DNA from: Halobacillus kuroshimensis DSM 18393
Lineage (GTDB): Bacteria; Bacillota; Bacilli; Bacillales; Halobacillaceae
DNA length: 64,000 nt
Reading direction: 5' to 3'
Assembly: GCF_000425705.1 (NCBI RefSeq)
Contig: NZ_AUDY01000010.1
Span: 372,001 to 436,000, forward strand
This document shows positions 60,771 to 64,000 of the stretch, in pieces. Below the pieces are notes generated by a model that was given only the letters and a program-made list of their open reading frames with translations, did no database searches and was not told where the DNA came from. Each line of letters opens with the position of its first letter. Within the stretch, counting starts at the first letter, position 1. Both the position numbers and the translations under genes were made by a program.

Positions 60771-62345
60771 ATGCATGTACCTTTAGTCTTAACAGATTTT
60801 CTGGATCGGGCGGTCGATTTATATGGAGAAAAAACAGCCGTTATTGATGATACCTTTTCCTTGACCTACAGTCAGTTGAATCAGAGGGTCAACCGGCTTT
60901 CCCGCGGCCTGCAGTCCATCGGCGTCGGAAAGGGGGATAAAGTCGCTTATCTGGCTCCCAATTCAACAGAAATGCTTGAAGGGTTCTACGGGGTCTTTCA
61001 ACTCGGAGCGGTCATGACACCGTTGAATACCCGTCTGCAGCCGGCAGATTATCAATTTATTTTGAGACATAGTGAAAGTAAAGTTCTGCTTGTTGATGAA
61101 ACGTTGTATCCAATGGTTGAAGGCATTGCTGGTGATATTCCTTCCCTGGAGCACGTGATTGTCCATGGGGATTCCTCCGATCAGGGATATGAACATTGGC
61201 TCCACTCCTTTTCCGGCGATCCATTTCCACGGGCTGAAGTAGAGGAAACGGACCCGGCCTCTCTCTTGTATACAAGCGGGACCACCGGAAACCCCAAAGG
61301 TGTGTTGCTGAATCATCGGTCGAACTATTTACATGCTTTATCATCGATGCACCATTTGCGTGTATCAGATCAGGATACCCTGCTGCATGTACTTCCGATG
61401 TTTCATGTAAACGGATGGGGGTCTCCTTTTTACTATACAGCAAATGGGGCGACACAGGTGATGCTCCGTAGAACTGAACCATCCCTCATCATTGATAAGG
61501 TGGAGAAGCATAAGGTGAGTGTCCTACATATGGCTCCCACGGTGTTGAATATGGTGATTGAGGCATATGAAGCGGCTGATCCAAAAATCGAGCAGGATGT
61601 CCGCGTCGTTATTGCGGGGTCGGCTCCTCCTCCGGCTTTTGTCAGGAAAGTGGAAGAGGGCTTAGGGTGGAAGTTCATTCAAGTGTACGGCATGACTGAA
61701 ATCTCCCCACTCATTACGACCTCTGAGCTCAAGTCTATGGATAGGGAAAAGGCGCCGGAAGAACGCTATCGATTGAAGGCGAAAGCCGGTTACAGTATGA
61801 TAGGAAGCCGGGTTAAGGTCGTGGATGAACAGGGAAATCAAGTGCCTCACGATGGAAGATCGATAGGCGAAATCATTACACGATCGAATAATGTCATGGA
61901 CGGTTATTACAAAAACGAAGAAGCTACGACAGCTGCCATTCGTGATGGGTGGCTGTACACAGGAGATATGGCTGCGGTGGATAAAAACGGTTATATTGAA
62001 ATCGTAGACCGGAAGAAGGACGTCATTATCAGCGGTGGTGAAAACATCTCTTCCATCGAGGTGGAAGGAACATTGTACGATCACCCCTCTATATTGGAGG
62101 CCGCGGTCGTAGCGGTTCCCCACGAAAAATGGGGGGAGGTTCCGCACGCAAGCATCGTTCTCAGAGAAGGGGAAATGCTCACAGAAGAAGAGGTGGTACG
62201 TTTCTGCAGGGAAAAACTCGCTCATTTTAAAGTGCCGAAGAGCATTTCCTTTATTGAAGAATTACCAAAAACCGCATCTGGAAAAATACAAAAAGTGGCG
62301 ATCCGGAAGGAATTCTGGAAAGGTCACAGCCGGATGGTCCATTAA
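60771..62345 (+). CDS. Acyl-CoA synthetase (AMP-forming)
   Basis: The 524-residue adenylate-forming enzyme has the P-loop LLYTSGTTGNPKGV near residues 166-179, VYGMTEISP near 305, GWLYTGDMA near 393 and the C-terminal catalytic lysine in TASGKIQKVAIRK near 505. It activates a medium- or long-chain fatty acid for beta-oxidation; chain length is not predictable. AGGAGGG precedes the ATG. The cre site fits catabolic use. Confidence 0.92.
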   Translation: MHVPLVLTDFLDRAVDLYGEKTAVIDDTFSLTYSQLNQRVNRLSRGLQSIGVGKGDKVAYLAPNSTEMLEGFYGVFQLGAVMTPLNTRLQPADYQFILRHSESKVLLVDETLYPMVEGIAGDIPSLEHVIVHGDSSDQGYEHWLHSFSGDPFPRAEVEETDPASLLYTSGTTGNPKGVLLNHRSNYLHALSSMHHLRVSDQDTLLHVLPMFHVNGWGSPFYYTANGATQVMLRRTEPSLIIDKVEKHKVSVLHMAPTVLNMVIEAYEAADPKIEQDVRVVIAGSAPPPAFVRKVEEGLGWKFIQVYGMTEISPLITTSELKSMDREKAPEERYRLKAKAGYSMIGSRVKVVDEQGNQVPHDGRSIGEIITRSNNVMDGYYKNEEATTAAIRDGWLYTGDMAAVDKNGYIEIVDRKKDVIISGGENISSIEVEGTLYDHPSILEAAVVAVPHEKWGEVPHASIVLREGEMLTEEEVVRFCREKLAHFKVPKSISFIEELPKTASGKIQKVAIRKEFWKGHSRMVH

Positions 62346-62380
62346 TCAGTATCTCCCTCATTAAAATGGGGGGATCTGCG

Positions 62381-62408
62381 TTGACATTTATACCTTTGGG
62401 GGTATAAA
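62381..62408 (+). promoter_or_regulatory. Promoter with CsoR/CstR-type operator
   Basis: TTGACA (62381-62386) and TATAAA (62403-62408) are 16 bases apart. The spacer carries TTTATACC-TTTG-GGGGTATAAA, an imperfect palindrome with the ATACC/GGTAT ends of CsoR-family operators. These respond to copper(I) in CsoR or to persulfide in CstR. Confidence 0.7.
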
Positions 62409-62435
62409 ATACAACTAGAAAAGGAGGGACGGATC

Positions 62436-62810
62436 ATGACGGTAGTAATGACTGCCCTGGTTATGTTTGTCTTATACCATATCCTCTATCGGATTTGGCC
62501 GGTGCACTCGGTTCATAAAGTTCCCATGACTCCAGGTAAATCTTTTACAGGCAGAGCGGTTGTCGATACACGGGATTATCAGATTTCATATAAAGATCCG
62601 TATCCTCAGGCGTACTGCCTGCCTCTTGCCTATTTAAAACGGCACGCAGGAGAGCTGCCGGATCAGCCGCTTGTGTTGATCTCCACGAACGAAGTTGAGA
62701 AAAACATGGCGGCAAGGGTCCTTAGAAAAAAAGGATTCACCATTGAAGGCTACGCCATTGCCGGCGAGTGTGAAGAATGTTCGAAAGTTCCTTGTATGGC
62801 CGGCTCATAA
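62436..62810 (+). CDS. Membrane-anchored rhodanese-like protein without the catalytic cysteine
   Basis: The 124-residue protein has one N-terminal helix (about 3-18) and a rhodanese-like fold (AVVDTRDYQISYKDPYPQAY, later PLAYLKRH and VLISTNEVEKN). In active rhodaneses a CxxGxR loop follows the VL strand; here that place reads STNEVEKN. The only cysteines are one in AYCLPL and a cluster in ECEECSKVPC at the end, which might bind metal or persulfide. The CsoR/CstR-type operator supports a sulfur- or copper-related role. It is not otherwise characterised. Confidence 0.65.
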   Translation: MTVVMTALVMFVLYHILYRIWPVHSVHKVPMTPGKSFTGRAVVDTRDYQISYKDPYPQAYCLPLAYLKRHAGELPDQPLVLISTNEVEKNMAARVLRKKGFTIEGYAIAGECEECSKVPCMAGS

Positions 62811-62847
62811 ATGTTCATGGTTAACGTAAGTACTCATGACGGATTCT

Positions 62848-62900
62848 AAAAAACGCTCCATTCCTCAGCTGCCCCTGCAGAGGAATGGAGCGTTTTTTTT
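62848..62900. terminator. Bidirectional terminator
   Basis: AAAAAACGCTCCATTCCTC (62848-62866) and GAGGAATGGAGCGTTTTTT (62880-62898) form a perfect 19-bp stem. It separates the rhodanese-like gene from the convergent hxlR-type gene. Confidence 0.93.
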
Positions 62901-62914
62901 TAAAGAGCCGTCCT

Positions 62915-63265
62915 TTAATCTTCCTCACATAAAACACGCTGCAGCTGCGTCTTCGGTACATTTTGCAGCCCCCAGTCACAGATCAAATCAAGCACAGGAA
63001 TCAGGGACCGCCCGCGTTCTGTCAGAGAATATTCAACCTTGGGAGGAACTTCTGGATAAACCTTCCTGGAAAGAAGTCCGTCTTGTTCCAGTTCTCTTAA
63101 CTGTCTTGTCAATGTTTTGTGGGATACATCTTGTATATACTGCTTCAAATCACCGAAACGTCTACAACCGGACTCATGAATTTCATACAGGATCAGAACT
63201 TTCCATTTTCCTTGAATGATCTGCAGCGTCGCATCGAACTCATTTAAATAAAGCGCCTTTTCCAT
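62915..63265 (-). CDS. HxlR family transcriptional regulator
   Basis: The 116-residue winged-helix protein has the HxlR block IIQGKWKVLILYEIHESGCR near residues 16-35, then RFGDLKQYIQDVSHKTLTRQ and LRELEQDGLL, and a beta-wing VPPKVEYSLTERG. No conserved N-terminal cysteine for redox sensing is present; Cys occurs at about residues 34, 95 and 113. It diverges from a short-chain dehydrogenase gene, its likely target. Confidence 0.9.
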   Translation of the reverse strand: MEKALYLNEFDATLQIIQGKWKVLILYEIHESGCRRFGDLKQYIQDVSHKTLTRQLRELEQDGLLSRKVYPEVPPKVEYSLTERGRSLIPVLDLICDWGLQNVPKTQLQRVLCEED

Positions 63266-63289
63266 ACGGTTTCCTTTCCATACGTTACC

Positions 63290-63312
63290 TTCATGTCACC
63301 ATCTGACATGAA
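63290..63312. promoter_or_regulatory. Perfect palindromic operator between hxlR-type and SDR genes
   Basis: TTCATGTCA-CCATC-TGACATGAA has 9-bp perfect arms and sits in the divergent intergenic region, 25 bases upstream of the hxlR-type start. It is the likely binding site of that regulator. Confidence 0.65.
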
Positions 63313-63384
63313 AGTGCGTACTTTTTTCTGCATGGTTCCTACTGTACACTACCCATGAGTGAAAGAAAAGAAAGGGGAATGAAG

Positions 63385-64000
63385 ATGAAATCGGGATTTA
63401 TCGCCATTACAGGTGCTTCCAGCGGGATAGGGAAAGCGACGGCTTCATTATTTGTGAACAAGGGTTTTAATGTCCTGCTATTGGCCAGAAGACAGCATCT
63501 TCTGGAAGAATTTTCAGGAGATCACGTCATGAAAGTGGAAGTGGATGTTACAGATGAAAAGGCATTGAAGGAAGCCATAGGGAAAGCGGAGGAGCGGTTT
63601 GGTGCGGTTGACCTGATCGTAAACAATGCAGGACGGATGCTTCTTGGTGACATTACCAGTCAAAACTCAGCTGAATGGAAAGAAATGTATGATGTTAACG
63701 TGCTTGGGGTATTGAATGGGATGCAGGCCGTTCTCCCCTCGATGAAAGAACGGCAGCGCGGGACCATCATAAATATCGGATCGATTGCCGGTAGAAAAAC
63801 CTTTCCGGATCATGCGGCTTATGTAGGGACAAAATTTGCCGTTCATGCGATGACGGAAAATGTGCGGGAGGAAGCAGCCGGCGACAATATCCGTGTCACG
63901 ATCATAGCCCCGGGTGTTGTGGAAACAGAATTGCTCGATCATACATCTGATGACGGCATTAAGCAAGGCTACAAGGATTGGAAAGCCTCCATCAATGGAG
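63385..64000 (+). CDS. Short-chain dehydrogenase/reductase, partial (runs off the window)
   Basis: The first 205 residues are present. The cofactor motif is TGASSGIGKATA at residues 9-20, NNAG near 82, the catalytic Ser in NIGSIAGRK near 132 and YxxxK in YVGTKFAV near 148-155, followed by APGVVETELL. It is a classical SDR of about 245 residues, of the type often annotated as NADP-dependent oxidoreductase. AAAGGGG precedes the ATG. It is divergent from the hxlR-type gene and probably controlled by it. Confidence 0.88.
   Translation, partial: MKSGFIAITGASSGIGKATASLFVNKGFNVLLLARRQHLLEEFSGDHVMKVEVDVTDEKALKEAIGKAEERFGAVDLIVNNAGRMLLGDITSQNSAEWKEMYDVNVLGVLNGMQAVLPSMKERQRGTIINIGSIAGRKTFPDHAAYVGTKFAVHAMTENVREEAAGDNIRVTIIAPGVVETELLDHTSDDGIKQGYKDWKASING

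Noticed and set aside
1-64000. CRISPR arrays, tRNA and rRNA genes
   Set aside because: No regularly spaced repeats and no tRNA- or rRNA-like sequence was recognised by eye. A tRNAscan/Infernal run would settle the RNA genes.

Overview
The window is a chromosomal segment of an endospore-forming member of the Bacillaceae. It carries spo0A, spoIVB, a forespore-type (sigma-G) promoter and an SspP-like spore protein. The gene order follows the Bacillus subtilis block dxs-tlyA-ahrC-recN-spoIVB-spo0A, then yqzF, the bkd operon and yqiW, then the yqjA/B/D/E/H/M/P/Q genes and yqkB/yqkE-type genes. Mid-range GC, acidic proteins and several family choices suggest a halotolerant relative of Halobacillus or Virgibacillus, but the sequence alone does not fix the genus.

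Layout: (1) 1-6.1 kb: end of dxs, tlyA, the arginine repressor, recN, spoIVB and spo0A; spo0A has 0A boxes plus both a vegetative-type and a sigma-H-type promoter. (2) 6.1-10.9 kb: an uncharacterised small gene, a class III aspartokinase, and a leftward overlapping cluster (DUF2627 protein, cNMP/CBS/nucleotidyltransferase protein, DnaQ-type exonuclease). (3) 11-21 kb: the complete sigma-54-dependent branched-chain keto-acid operon bkdR | ptb-bcd-buk-lpdV-bkdAA-bkdAB-bkdB. (4) 21-29 kb: brxB, yqjA, yqjB, a tiny Prli42-like gene, then a methylmalonyl-CoA module with a cobalamin-binding/epimerase fusion. Together with bkd this can carry valine and isoleucine carbon into propionyl-CoA and succinyl-CoA metabolism. 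(5) 29-34 kb: an SOS-type Y-family polymerase, two tiny forespore genes, a DUF3892 gene and a MacB-like ABC exporter.

(6) 34.2-38.2 kb is the accessory part. It is a visibly AT-rich island of about 3.96 kb bounded by 29-bp imperfect inverted repeats (23/29 matching) with near-identical 8-bp flanks. It holds a broken IS1595-type transposase, an OLD-family ATPase/Toprim nuclease, a small membrane protein and two GNAT acetyltransferases. A repeated module of about 45 bp lies after each gene. This looks like a transposon with passenger genes arranged as cassettes, and it is the main novelty of the window.

(7) 38-51 kb: aldehyde dehydrogenase, RNase Z, YqjM/NamA, a glycosyltransferase, a glycerophosphodiesterase, an M20 peptidase convergent with an AbgT transporter, two metallo-beta-lactamase-fold hydrolases with FadR-type boxes, YqjQ, and a second SOS-type Y-family polymerase followed by small yqkB/yqkE-like genes. 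(8) 51.8-52.2 kb: a non-coding, strongly structured stretch. (9) 52-64 kb: a series of small regulated units (saccharopine dehydrogenase-like/IclR, DUF2975/Xre/DUF817, EamA/TetR, methyltransferase, DUF2515, glycolipid-binding protein, cre-controlled acyl-CoA ligase, a degenerate rhodanese under a CsoR-type operator, HxlR/SDR). Several carry a readable palindromic operator in or next to the promoter.
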